DNA from: Poronia punctata
Taxonomy: Eukaryota > Ascomycota > Sordariomycetes > Xylariales > Xylariaceae
DNA length: 64,000 nucleotides
Reading direction: 5' to 3'
NCBI GenBank assembly: GCA_022579005.1
Contig: MU401485.1
Span: forward strand, 186,001 to 250,000
This document shows, piece after piece, positions 1-11,569 of the stretch (positions are counted from its first letter, which is position 1; each line of letters begins with the position of its first letter). The position numbers and the translations under genes were made by a program. The notes beneath the pieces are model-generated. The model was not told the DNA's origin, searched no databases, and saw only the letters and a program-made list of their open reading frames with translations.

Positions 1-214
1 TGTGAGCGTGTATTGACTCCCAATGTGACCCACGTCGAACAGTCTTCCTCCCCCCTAATTCATCCTGGTAGGCTCGCCGAGACCGCTTACCCTGTAACTG
101 GACCAGTTTTACATCAGCAGAACTGGTTACTGTATTCAAGAACTTGTTCTAGTGAACTACCTTATATGTCCATCTCACCGTCATCATGGTTATCCTTCCT
201 AGTAGAAAACACAT

Positions 215-1886
215 CTAAAACACAAACTTGGTGCCCGTCCTTCCAAGACTTATAACCTTGAGCTCAGTAAATTCATAAACGCCCGCCATGCCACCAAAGC
301 GCCCATATCCAGAGCTCCCACCAACACCCCCATTGGGCATCCCGTTCGCCAAATACACAGAAGGATTGTTAACATGACAACTGCCCGCGCGTACTCGTCG
401 CGCGATATCCAATCCTCGCATGACGTCCTTGGAGAAAACCGCCGCGCTGAGACTATATTCGCTATTATTCGCCAGACTAATCGCCTCCTCGTCTGAAGAG
501 AAAGTCGTCAAGCAGACGACCGGGCCGAAACTTTCCCTTTGAAAGATTTCCATATCAGGCGATACTTTATCAACGACATGCGGCGCCATAATAGTCGAAT
601 TAGGTCATGAAGCCGCGATATCGCCGTAGAGTATCTTGGCGCCTGCACCCACAGCATCGCGCAAAAGACCTTGCACGCGTTTCGTAGAAGCGGGTGTGAA
701 TAGGCCTGAGATGGAAACATCTGGGTCTTCTTCGTGATTACCGACTTTGAGAGCGCGCACACGCCTCACGAGTAGATCTTTGAATGACGAGGCGATGGAT
801 TCGTGGAGGAGCACGCGTTCGGTCGACATGTAGACTTGTCCGGCATTAGCCATGGCGCCGAAGACGACGGCTTCGACGGCGTGGACGATGTCGGAGTCAT
901 CGAGGACGATGACGGGTGCTTTACCGCCTAGTTCGAGGACGCAGCGTTTTAGATGTGTGGCTGCGTGGGAGGCGATGGTGCGGCCTACGCGGTCGCTGCC
1001 TACGCGGTCGCTGCCTACGCGGTCGCTGCCTGTGAAGTTTACGTGGCGGATTAAGGGGTGTTTGATGGCGTATTCGACTAGGGATGGGGCGGAAGATGGG
1101 GATGTGGGGAGGTAGTTGAGACAGCCGGGTGGTAGACCGGCTTCGTGGAGAGCGTGGATTACGAGGTTTTGGCTCTTGGGGGAGGATTCCGAGGGTTTGT
1201 GGATTACGGTGTTGCCGCAGATTAGGGGGGTGGCGATTGCGCGGGCTGTTAGGCTTGCCTAATTACCTGTTCAATATCTTTCTTGATTTCACTTCTTTTT
1301 TGTGTTGATGGGCTGAGCATCCCCTATCTTGATTACCCTTTATTCTGTTCCCTTGACTTGAACCCCCGTATGTGAAAAATGTGACGGATAAGAAAAGTCG
1401 GCATCATACCGGAGCGTTCCACGGACTAATAGCAAAAACAACACCAAGCGGCTGTCTCTCCACCAGAGCCGTCGTCCCAGCCGTATCCGTCGGGATAATC
1501 TCGCCTTTAATCTGTGACACGATGCCAGCGGCTTCGCGCAAGATACCCACGGCCGATACGGCATTCACTTTTGTCCAATGTGGCGTAGCGGAGACCTCGG
1601 CCGACATCAACGCCGGTGCTTCCGTCTCCATATACTTCTCCAAGATATCCGCCGCGCGAAGGAATATGATGCGTTTGGCCGTGGGGCCGATGCGCGACCA
1701 AGACTCAAAGGCAATGGATGCTGCTTGGATCGCGTTGTCGTAGTCTGACTTTCCTGCTGATGCGCAGTCGTATATATGCGAGCCTGTCATGGGATTGTAG
1801 ACGGGAAAGGTGGCGCCATGGCTACTAGGGACGTATGCGCCGTTTACGAAGAGTTGTTGCTGGGAGCTCATGGCGCTTGTTGTCAT
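215..1886 (-). pseudogene. Aldehyde dehydrogenase (vanillin/salicylaldehyde dehydrogenase type), probably inactive
   Basis: Exons read 1886-1410 and 1258-215, with a GT..AG intron at 1259-1409. The product would be about 506 residues of NAD(P)-dependent aldehyde dehydrogenase, a family that oxidises aldehydes to acids. Family landmarks are present: SPWNAP near residue 155, the GNTV.HKPSE block, FTGS..VG, LELGGKAP with the general-base Glu, and ESFGPVV. Three things are wrong. The catalytic Cys in GQVCMSTER is Tyr (codon at 830-832, about residue 302). An in-frame TGA lies at 605-607 (about residue 377), and the same frame continues afterwards with well-conserved sequence. The GSDRV segment is triplicated by an exact 15-bp repeat. 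The rest of the frame is open, so decay looks recent. A sequencing error could explain the stop but hardly all three. TGA followed by CCT is not the known TGA-CTA readthrough context. Confidence 0.85.
986..1030 (+). repeat. Three exact 15-bp tandem repeats inside the aldehyde dehydrogenase
   Basis: The unit TACGCGGTCGCTGCC occurs three times in a row (986-1000, 1001-1015, 1016-1030). On the coding minus strand each unit reads G-S-D-R-V. Family members normally carry one copy of this segment in FTGSxxVG, beside the nucleotide-binding fold, so two extra copies add ten residues without a frameshift. Confidence 0.95.
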
Positions 1887-2435
1887 TTCTCGACTCTAAT
1901 TTTATTTCTGGCCTTCACGTGGGGGAAGAAGAAGATAGAAGATGCTCTGGCCATCTTTCGACTGATACAAAGATGTACTCGTTCTCACGAGCTTCTAACC
2001 CTTTTATCGAATGTAATCCCGCAGCCAAAGATCATTGCGCGGCTATATTCTGCGATTCCTTGCCCGTTGCATCTCCATTACCCGACCCGGAGAATTGGCT
2101 GCAACCACCATGGCAGTTGTATGTACGAGATGAACTGGAGCTCAGTTGGAGGTTGGATGCAGTTTAGCCATGCCTACAATTGATGCTACAATTGACCCCG
2201 GATGATCACCCCCTCTATATCCCCCCCCCGAACTAGGTAGAAGATGGAATTTACCCTGGTATTTTTGGTATTATTGTTCTTGCTTTTTGGCAATATAGAT
2301 GGGGGTTAAAGATGGGGTAACCAAGGCACGGAATTCACCACAGGTCTCTTACTACTGAGCAAGCAATGGGGGGGCTCATCAAGGTAACGTGAAACATCAG
2401 CGAACCCCTTCATATTTGCTACGCATAGGATTATT
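1887..2435. other. Intergenic, 0.55 kb
   Basis: This is the upstream region of the aldehyde dehydrogenase and the 3' flank of the next minus-strand gene. A C-run lies at about 2221-2229 and a GGGGGG run near 2370. I see no gene here. Confidence 0.5.
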
Positions 2436-2998
2436 TTAAAACATCTTGTCCTGCTCAACATCAACACCACCACCAGCTTCACTCGAAATTTCCCCATGCT
2501 TCCTCTTTTCCTGGATCGCCTCTCTCGCTGCCGCCTGTTCACGCTTTTTTCTAAATAACATCGTCAGTAATCTTTTCTTTATCAAAAAGCACGGACGGAT
2601 ATCGCCTAGTCCAGTCACAAAAGAAGAAAGAAAAAAGAAACATACCGATCAAGATCACTAGCCAAATCAGGCTGCGACCCCGAAGCACCGGGCTTCCTCT
2701 CCACAACATCCGCCACCTGACCCTCTCCGGGCGCGCGCATCTGGTCACCGTCTAGCTCTCCCGTCTTACCCATCCCTTCATCCTGTCTCGCGGGCGCGCC
2801 GTGCGTGCCTCGGCCTTGAGGTTGGGGGATGGCATCTTCCATTGATGTCTTTGAGGAGGGTCCGCGCGTCGCTACGTCTTCTTGTTGTTGGTGCGATGAT
2901 GTGTGTGAAGCGCGCTGTTCGACTGGGTTCGAAGTTACTGCGTTGCCTTCGGCTTTGTAGGCTTCGTTTACTGGGGGTTGGGCTTTGCGCGAGGCCAT
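2436..2998 (-). CDS. Small hydrophilic protein of unknown function
   Basis: Two exons, 2998-2646 and 2550-2436, flank a 95-bp intron (donor GTATG, acceptor TTTAG). Together they encode about 155 residues starting MASRKAQPP. The protein is rich in Gln, Gly, Ser, Glu and Lys. It has no signal peptide or membrane segment and looks largely disordered. The C-terminal exon is a charged helix-like stretch (KKREQAAAREAIQEKRKHGE) ending in VEQDKMF. The splice joins SDLD to RKKREQ in frame, which supports the model. I do not recognise the family and can give no function. A short exon-intron gene of this type is common in ascomycetes. Confidence 0.6.
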
Positions 2999-4426
2999 CT
3001 TTTTTATTTATGTCGTCCTGGTGGGCGTGTGGTTTGTGCTCGTATATGATATGTTTCGATTATTTCCCTTTAGGCTTTGTGTCAGGAAATATGGTTCTTA
3101 CTGTTGATGATAGGAAGCACAGGGATAAGTTGTTTACAGATACATCAGACTAGTTACAACAAATATCACAAAGTTAATGGCGAGGGTTAGGAGGTAGTAA
3201 TGCAATCTCTGACGTAATGCGTCTGTTTGCTCTTGCTTGTCAATGACGTCGATTGCGATCGAAGGGTTTATTTGGTCTAGCTGACTTTTGTATTGGCCAA
3301 TCAGCGACGACATGATGTACGTTTTGGGATAATTGTTTAAGCTTCTTAATTGCGTCTACGAGTACGTCTGTCAGACCACGTACAAGAGCTGAATAAAACT
3401 CTCTATCTCAAGATGTCTACCTTGGCAATTAGATTCTCAGAGCCGGTCGGACATTATTTGCTGCCTTCATAGGCGGATGTTGAAGTGTACTACTTGGTCA
3501 TCTCATCTCCAAGCCCGGATAAACTTTGATGAAGTACTGTGGGTAATAGATGTAGCGGCGGGTTGAGCCCTGCCAAGCGCAAGTTGGGCGATTAGTAGAC
3601 AACTCAACCATACATGTACAGCCCTAGCCAGGCCTCAGCTGGTGTGGGAGATTCAAGACAGATGGATTATAACTACTTCTCGCGTCTCTAGCTTAGCCCA
3701 GGAACAAGGCTTCTATGAACATATGTAAGTATACATCATCTTGGGAAGGGGTAAAACTGGGTCTTGGCAGCAAACAGAACTTAGCCTGAGACAACTCAAC
3801 TATATCTATGACAGTCTTGTCTATCAGACACAGGTCAGTTACAACAATATATTGCTGGCAATCTCATTTTCTACGTGTCTAAGAGAATCCATTCAGATTA
3901 ATAGAATCCCCCGGGATTCCATGTGGAATCTGCTTACTCACCAAAAATACACCAGTCTAGCCAAAAACATCTGGACATAATCACCAACTCATACCAAAAC
4001 AAAACGGATTCATCCCACTCGGACTTTATCCCCGCCTCTTCACCGCTTGACCTTTATAAAAGCAAGCAATCCCCCACACCTTTAAGTTGCATATAACCCA
4101 GATTAGTGCTGACATTCGGAACTCCCTCTGAAACTCCAACATAATTATGAGTAAGAAGTATTGGATCTTGTAGCCTAGACTAGGTATGTTTCAGCTCACC
4201 AGAGTCTCGACATGGAATCGCTCACTTGGCGAATCCTTTGGCGGAAAACGCGGGGTTGGTGAGGAATGATAACAATACAATGTAAATAAAACGTTTGCGC
4301 TGCCCTTTTGTATGATAGAAAGCAACACGTCGAAGCATCACGTAGGAATTCTTATCTTTTAATCTTAGTGTCCAAGTTTCAACCCTCTTTTGTTTCTGTG
4401 AGAACTCCAAGTTCAGCATCGTAAAA
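2999..4426. other. Intergenic, 1.4 kb
   Basis: Moderately AT-rich sequence between two divergently read genes. A purely incidental 79-codon open frame lies at 3741-3980. I see no protein-like sequence, RNA gene or repeat. Confidence 0.5.
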
Positions 4427-5397
4427 ATGAGCACTCAATCATCAACATACGATCCCAACACCTTCTGGAACGCACCAGCAAGGAACTTTAGATCCTCGGC
4501 CCGACTTCACCTACAACATCTATTATTCCAAAATACCATCCCGTTCCTTCTTGACCCGCGCATAGAGGATGCCGGTAAGTGCTTTCTATCTTTCTCCTTA
4601 CCCATCATACCAACCGCAACAGTAAACCGAATCGTCTAACCATATCACACCGCATTGTAGTTTCCAACACCAAGAACCTCAAAATCGCAGATCTCGCCTG
4701 TGGCAACGGAATCTGGCTAACATCTCTTCACGACGAACTCACTAAAAGAAACATCTCCTCAGCCCAACTCGACGGCTACGACATCAACGCGATCAACTTC
4801 CCCTCCAAGAACTTCCTACCACCCTCAGTATCCCTCCACAAGCTCGACGTGCTAGCACAGCCGCTCCCAGAAAACCTAATCGGCGCATACGACATAGTCC
4901 ACATCCGCGCCTTTTCATCCCTCGTTCTTCATAATGATCCAAGTCCTATCATATCCGCCGCCAAGGCGATGCTAAAACCCGGCGGTTGGATACAATGGGA
5001 CGAGTCCGGTGCCGATTTCATAGTCCAGTCTCCTTCGCCTGATGTTGGCAAGACGGCGTGTCTGACCATCGACGGAATATTAAAAGCCGGCGGGGAAGCG
5101 AGCGGTGCGAAGCGCGAGTTCATCACCGAACTAGACCGTCACGCGAACGGGTTCCAAGAAGTCCAATTGCAGAGTTACGCGGTAAGAAAACAGGATTATA
5201 AGGCTTGGACAGAGGATTATCTCATGGTGTGGGAGGATCTCGCCATGTATTTCCCTCTGGCGGCGGATAAGCCGGATGCGCCGCTTACGAGGGAGGCTTG
5301 GAATGGGTTGTTTGTGAATGCGATAAAGGAGACGGAACAGGGTGTTGCGCTGTTTTATCGCGATATCGTTGTTATGACTGGGCAAAAGCCGACGTGA
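4427..5397 (+). CDS. SAM-dependent methyltransferase of the fungal secondary-metabolism type
   Basis: Exon 1 is 4427-4574 and exon 2 is 4661-5397, with intron GTAAGT..GTAG between them; the product has about 294 residues. Methyltransferase motif I reads IADLACGNGIW (near residue 56). An aspartate-containing strand follows (LDGYDINAINFP), then YDIVHIRAF (motif IV region) and LKPGGWIQWDE (post-motif region). This pattern is typical of the UMTA/LaeA-like methyltransferases that act on small molecules in fungal biosynthetic clusters. The substrate cannot be read from sequence. No polyketide synthase, peptide synthetase or terpene cyclase lies nearby, so there is no cluster context. There is no signal peptide, so it is probably cytosolic. 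Confidence 0.85.
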
Positions 5398-6419
5398 TGA
5401 TCTTGGAGGTACCAGCTGTGATATTCCGAAAAGAATAAACAACTACATAATTTCATGTTGCTATAAACCACCGGCGGGCCGTTATTGTCGTTGCCCAATT
5501 TCTGCTACAGGTGTTCTGAAGCTCATTTCGGCGACCGACTACCATACCACGGAGGGGTAGGCGTATGCAGTGCATAGGAAACGGCTGGCTCACGGCACGG
5601 CCCGAACTTTTATGTAAGTACCTAGGCTTCCCGTAGAATGGGTTGGGGACGGGCCGGCGGACCGGCGGACCGGGCTAAAGACCGGCCGGGATCTAAGGTA
5701 TGCTGACGTTATATTGCCGAGGTTTCCCTTCAGCAGTCAAAGACTCCGAATGGTCAAGCTTACAGCATCGCTTCGTTCCGCTCCGATAATTCGGTTCGGG
5801 CACCGGGTGGCGACAACGTTGCTCCTTGTTTTGCGTCCCAGACTGCAGTGCGTCAAAAGAACAAATCCTATATGTACCATAGTAACGTACGCTATTAGCA
5901 CGTACGACCATAGGATGTAGAGAACGCGGGGTCCCGTCCGCTCCCCCATAGCTAAGCTACATACCGCCGGATCAGTAGTTGGGTCGGTGACGACCAGCGA
6001 ATCCCCGGTGTTGTACGTTTTTCTTTTTCTTTTTCTTTTTCTTTTTCTTTTTCTTTTTCTTTTTCTTTTTCTTTTTCTTTTTCTTTTTCTTTTTCTTTTT
6101 CTTTTTCTTTTTTCTTTTTCTTTTTTCTTTCCTATTTTTTCTTTCCTACCTTTGCGCGACAGGGTTTTCATGTACCTATTGCTCCTCTCAGCGACAGACA
6201 AGATTTGTTTTAAATCTTTTTTTGCTATACAGGAATGCGCGACTGTGAAACGACAGAAGCGTCACACACAATAATTTCTAGCATAACTTAACTAACATCA
6301 CTATCTAGTGCGGAATCACATATATTCAGGTTAAAAAGGTGGGTGACGGTAAGGGAACCTCTATATGCAAAAGCTAAACCAACGACGGGCGATATCCAAA
6401 AAGACCGTCAAACATCAAC
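5398..6419. other. Intergenic, 1.0 kb, with GC-rich patch and hexamer repeat
   Basis: Between convergent 3' ends. A GC-rich patch of CGGACCGG-type short repeats lies at about 5650-5695, and a long TTTTTC microsatellite starts at 6018. I see no gene. The long K/R or L/F open frames here are translations of the repeat. Confidence 0.6.
6018..6127 (+). repeat. TTTTTC hexanucleotide microsatellite
   Basis: About 16 nearly perfect tandem copies of TTTTTC, followed by slightly impure copies to about 6145. It is a strict polypyrimidine tract on the plus strand and polypurine on the minus strand. Confidence 0.95.
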
Positions 6420-7947
6420 TCAAGATAGATACTCTCCCTTCTTAGCCCTCTCACAAAGCCCCTTGAGCACGTCGGCACCATATCGGAAATCGTCCACCTC
6501 CACATATATCATCCCGCTCAAGCGCCACCAGAAAGCACCGCGGTACAGACACGTCTGGAGATAACACCCGCTCTCCTCGACGCCCGTCCGTTTTATCCAC
6601 ATGACTAGCTTGGTCGCGGATGCCGGATCTATCTTGCCATCACTATCGTTTCCATCTGCCAACTCTAGAGGCATCCGTACATTGATAAGTGCGCAGTCGA
6701 GCATGCACGACCGTTCGGAGGACATGATCTCCGTGCCTAAAAGGGCGGCGGCGGCCTCGGCACCCTGGCGCGCGACGGTCCGGCAGTATGACCGGATTAC
6801 CTGTTCGCCGCCGCATACTTGGTTGCGGAAGTCTATGGCGGCTGTACGGATTAAATTAGCATCGCTTGAAGAGGGCAGTTTTGGGAACGCCGGTTAGAAA
6901 TCGAAATTCATGTTACTTACCTTGCACGGTCAAGAAATTCGTATTATCGACACTTGCTAGTAAAGGGGGCTTGAGTGTCAGTTATTTGCCCTTGTGCTCG
7001 TGTGCTCGCCTCATCTTCGAGTTTTCCTTTTTTTGGTCCCGGAAGTAACCCCCGTGCTGCTCGTACCTACTAACCAGCATGGATATTACCGAGAAATCTT
7101 TTCACTCACCAATAAAGTTAAACAAAGCCCCGAGCGCACTTGGACCTTCATCCTCCGGTCTAGTCCCCCGTCGTCTGAAAGCCGCAGCAGTCGGTAAAGT
7201 AGTACGTATAATCCCATGGTGCCGTCTCGCCACATATAGCGCGGCACAACCCCTCGGGACAAAGAACCACTTATGTAAATTAGTAACCATGAAATCCGGA
7301 TTAAGCGCGCCGATATCAAGATCAATCTGTCCGATTCCATGCGCCCCATCGACGAGCACAAGCGCGCCCTCGGCTTGTAATGCGGGAACGAGCTTCTCAA
7401 ACGGCACGCGTAATCCGGGCATACTAATAATAGTATCCACGACAGCAAGCCGTAGACGCTCGCCATTATTCTTGATTTCCCGCGCGGCGCTCACCATGGC
7501 GTCAACCACATCATCGTCCGGCGCCGGGAAGGGGACGTGCACAACATGCACGCGCACGTCGAAGTTCTCCTCTAACCAAGCTAGACCCGCGCGCAAAGCC
7601 TCATAAACGAGATCATACACGAGGACCACGTCCCCTGCTTCCCAGCGCAAGTTCTTCAAAACTGTATCGGAACCCGTCGTCGCGTTGGGGACTAGGACGA
7701 GGTCGTCTGCGTCGCAATGTAGTTCGGCTGCTACGAGCGCGCGGGGTTCCCGTAGACGTCCAGCCCACGATAGAGCGATGAATGGGTCTGGCGCGCTCTC
7801 GGCTTCGGCTACCAGGGCGGCGCGGACCGCGCCGACGGACTTGGGGTATGTTCCGTATGAGCCGTGGTTCAGGGGCGTGTATTTGGGTGAGAAGCTGAAG
7901 TGTGCTTCGCGCATGGCGCGGCCGAACGGCACGGCGGGGCCGGACAT
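6420..7947 (-). CDS. PLP-dependent class V aminotransferase-fold enzyme (Egt2 / isopenicillin-N-epimerase-like)
   Basis: Exons 7947-7110, 6956-6921 (36 nt) and 6841-6420 give about 431 residues. The N-terminus has the LNHGSYGTYPKSV motif of this family. The middle has VDGAHGIGQIDLDI, with the PLP-binding Asp, and MVTNLHKWFF, with the Schiff-base Lys at about residue 226. FNFIA..DNTNFLTVQAAIDF is recovered only when the micro-exon is spliced in, which strongly supports it. The family includes hercynylcysteine sulfoxide C-S lyase (Egt2, ergothioneine synthesis), LolT and isopenicillin N epimerase, and sequence alone does not separate them by eye. An ergothioneine role is a reasonable guess for a filamentous ascomycete; egt1 is not in this window. 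No targeting signal is visible. Confidence 0.85.
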
Positions 7948-8920
7948 CTTCGGCGGCTCTCCGATGCTTGCTCCCCGTAGAGCGGGGTAGAGGGGTTGGT
8001 TGAAGCTTGATGGCCCTGCTCTGCAGGTAAACGAACTGTTCGGATTCTTCCCGCCTTCTTATGCTTTGTAGAGCAGCAAGAAAGATCTAACAGTGGTTCT
8101 AGCTATGTGACCAACTCGGACAACTTACAAGAAATAGTTGGATGAAGGTTGGACGAGGAAGCACCGACCGACCAAGTACGTAAGACATGCGCCTCTTTCG
8201 CTTGGCCCGAAAACAAGAGATTGATAATCAGGGAATCTCAAATGAGCGTACTTCTGGTCCGCAATCGGTCGGCGCTTCGTTCATTAGGCTTCATAGCTAG
8301 TCTGTAAGATGAACCCTAGATGCAGCAAGAGCACGTCTACTACAAACTAAGTGCTTACTTAAAGTGCTGTACGACATGTCTAGTCGCCAGAGCCCCTCTC
8401 CTCCACTTTGTTTACGTAGGCTGCTGAGCCAATAATCGATTAGAAGGCCCACACTCCTCCAACCTCGTCAGTGCATTTGATCGATGCATTCTTCCTCGGC
8501 AGGGGACACCTTACCATACTGGCATAAAACGACATGATTGCGCTCTGAGTTGGGGGTTGACTAATTAAATTAGGTATACCAAATATCGATGGCTAAAAGG
8601 TAAAGCATAAACAATGTATGCTTCTTATTCCCCTTTGAATCTCGGCCCATGCTCAAGAAGTGTCTGCAGCCCGGGAAAAGAAAAGGTATCCTAATACTAA
8701 AGTATAAAGCAGTGTTCAGCACAACGCCGTTCAAACAAAAAGACGGCTGTTACCACGGTATCCCCCGCCCTTCGTTATAATACCTTGTCTAATGCAAAGC
8801 ATGTCTACTGTATAGTCCTTACACTTATGAAAAGGGATCGAGTCGCTAGGTAGGCAAAGTGTGCCGAGGCACGTATTGGGCCATGATCTTAGCAAGGAAT
8901 AGGATGACCAGCCGAGAACC
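7948..8920. other. Intergenic, 0.97 kb
   Basis: Upstream of the class V aminotransferase-like gene and downstream of the U-box gene, both on the minus strand. I see no gene, repeat or RNA. Confidence 0.5.
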
Positions 8921-9992
8921 CTACCAGTCGACGGCCCAGCCATTATTCTCTAGAAATTCTTCGCAGGCCTGCCTGAGCGCAAGATTCGGACGTAGCTCGT
9001 TTGGTTGTAGGGGCTCGCGTGTATGGGGGTCTACCGGACGTCTTCGCAGAGCCTCCATGATGGACGCCCGCTCATATGACTTTCCGCACTTCGTCTACTC
9101 GTAGATTAGCACAAGATCGTTCACTAGAAAAGCCACTTATACGTACTACCACCGGATCGACCATTATGCCGAAGCTGATGTCGTCTATCGCCCATTCGGG
9201 AACCTCGCGCTTCTTCTCGCTTTCTGCCCGAGCTTTTTCAAAAATAACCCGGAGCGATTCCATCTTCTGGTCCCACTCCTCCTTAATCTGACTTCGCTCA
9301 AGTTCATCGTCGCATGCGCTATAAAGAGCGTCTCGTTCCCGTTCCATGAGCGCGCTAACCTCGCCCTCAATCTCTTGTGCTTCTCGGGATCGCTTCTTCT
9401 CCTTATCCTCCCACCGCTCTTTCTTGCATCGTAAGACCTGGTTGGTCAGGCTGGTGAGGGACTTGTCGTTTGCTTCTGCGCCTAATCGGTGTGCCTTCAG
9501 AGCATTTTCGAGCGCTCCGTCGTAGTCTTGTAGAGCTAATAGGCACTGAGACTGGATGAAGTGCGCCTTCATATTAGCTCCGCCCAGCTTGATGCAGATT
9601 TGGCAGTCCCAAATAGCGGAATCGTATTGCTGTAATTTTATCCTAGCCATAGCTCGATTCGTGTATAGGGTTGGCTCTGCGTCGTCCGCGATAATTCTAC
9701 CAAGCGAAATCGAATCAGTTTGGAACGTCGGGCGCGCATGACGGAGGATTGAGACAAGAGAAGCTCAAGCCCACATGCACAGCGCAAGCCCCGCGCGCAT
9801 ACACACGGGCCTATGGTTGTCGTTGGGAATGGTCACTAACGCTTTTGAATAGAGGCTTTCGGCACCGACAAAGTCCCCCGATGTGAAGCAACGGTTGCCT
9901 TCATCCTTGAGCCTTGCGGCCCTCCCGAAATCTCTTGTCATCTTGGTAGCAGTGGGGGTTTGGCGAGGAGAAGATGTAGATCGTGTAAACAC
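8921..9992 (-). CDS. STUB1: CHIP-type co-chaperone E3 ubiquitin ligase (TPR + U-box)
   Basis: Exons 9992-9841, 9696-9147 and 9094-8921 encode about 291 residues. A start at 9941 (MTRDFGRAARLKDEGN) would give 274 and is equally plausible. TPR repeats run from LKDEGNRCF through SKAIIADD...YTNRAMARIKLQ to QCLLALQDYDGALENALKAHRLG. A charged coiled region follows (about residues 140-200). The U-box then reads PEWAIDDISFGIMVDPVV, SYERASIMEALRR, DPHTREPL and LRPNLALRQACEEF. The protein ends in NGWAVDW, the usual C-terminus of the family. CHIP binds Hsp70/Hsp90 tails through its TPRs and ubiquitinates misfolded clients. The 52-bp intron inside the U-box restores VVTKCGKSYER exactly. Probably cytosolic. 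Confidence 0.93.
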
Positions 9993-11569
9993 TAGAAATC
10001 AAGAAGCGCAGATGAGGCAATTAGGAGCGCTCGAGGAAAGTGAGGAGAAAGGTGTCCAGGTTGTTCGCGAGCCTCAAGTTGCGGGTTTTCCCCCAGGGCC
10101 AAAGGGACGTCAGCAGACACCAGGATGTAGCGGTGGCTCGAAATCGGCAGAATGATTCAAGTTTACTGCGACCTAATGAATCCAGAAGAGGTATGCGGAA
10201 TATACGTAGGGTTAATACAGGCGATAGTATCGCATGTATAGAAATACCGAGGGCAAAGAACAAAGGGCCAAGGTGGGGCAGCACTTCAAAACGGTAATTT
10301 GAAGCCGTCCGATAGCAAAGTATTCCCGTTCAAGTCTCGGCTACACCAATGTAATAAGCACGTAATTTCGCCCCTGAAATGTCCAGACAACGGCAGTAGG
10401 CGGCGGCGATGGTAGGTAGAAGCCAACTGGTCGTCGGGCTAGGAACGCGACATATGAGAATTTAGTCGCAGGTTTGGAGGTTTAGCTCGTGGGCCGCGTT
10501 GTTGTCACAAAGGTACCCATCCAGGTTTGACAGAGCGTCATACATCAGGAAGCGGACATGGTTGGGGATATATGACGGCGGTTTATATACCGCCTTACCT
10601 AAACCTATTCCTTTAGGTTGTGTGTGCACGTAAACGCACCATACATGATTAGGAGCGCATGTGGCATTTGTAACCGGCGAAACTTCGAGAAGCTTAACGC
10701 GACACCACTTAAGGTCCTTTTGGAAATGTACTGTGTATTAACAAAAGCTGCAGGGTGGTGTGGGGGATGCGAGGGTAGGGTTTATATACATATATTCATG
10801 TAGCCGGATCTAATGTACGTAGAACCCGTTACAAAGGTTGTGCAAAGTAATTTTAGAACCTGGCGGCCCTGGAAATTACCAGCCAGCGGCTACGACCGTA
10901 TCTCCAGGCCGCACCGCATTACAGAAAAGTCCGCTTCTAGGACCTAAAAATGTCCCGGGGCAGCCCGGGCAACGAACAGATCCAACAGTAAAAACAAGTG
11001 AGGGCCGATTTCTTCGTTCTTCTGTAGCCGGAAGTAGACAAACATGAGTTCTTCAAGTCTAGAATAGGGTTGACAGCAACACGATCATGTTTCACTAGTT
11101 TTCCCTTTCCCAAGTTCCACGACGCAGACTCTCGGACTACCGTGATCGTCTTAGTCATCTCGATCCAGTTGTTCCGACTGTAATATGTACTTGCCAGCCA
11201 AAGATGGGAGTCAATCAAATTGTCACACACGAGAAGTTTATCCAGGCAAGTTTCAGGTTTATGTTGTTCCAAATAGAAAGGAATGTACAGTCTTAACAAA
11301 CATCTACAAGATCCTGCGCATGAGAACCCATCCAGGTAAAACCAGCCACGAGTATCAGATAACAGATAATGGAAACACCCGCAGAAGCAGAAGTGGTCCC
11401 TCTTTATTTCCTGTGCCCGGACTTAACGGGCCTAATATTTAGGGGTATTAAAAATGCTGACATATTTTTCTAATCATCGCCGACCTCGTTGATCGCTCAT
11501 CAACGTTTCCCATTATGCTCCTTCGTAACTAGGTATGATGCATATACAAGCGCCTCAAAACCCATTCGC
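9993..11569. other. Intergenic, 1.6 kb
   Basis: I see no convincing gene. Several open frames of 60-120 codons overlap on both strands without family-like sequence. A GTTCAAGTC string near 10328 resembles a tRNA T-loop, but no matching acceptor or anticodon arm exists. Confidence 0.45.

Noticed and set aside
605..607. Programmed stop-codon readthrough of the ALDH TGA
   Set aside because: The following bases are CCT, not the CTA known to promote readthrough in fungi, and the catalytic Cys is already lost.
5737..6274. Frames with (KR)n or (LF)n tracts on both strands
   Set aside because: Translations of the TTTTTC microsatellite; no conserved flanking sequence.
4427..7947. Secondary-metabolite cluster around the methyltransferase and class V aminotransferase-like gene
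   Set aside because: No backbone synthase, transporter or regulator is nearby, and the neighbours are housekeeping genes.
10250..10350. tRNA-like T-loop GTTCAAGTC near 10328
   Set aside because: No complementary acceptor stem or anticodon arm upstream, and the T-stem does not pair.
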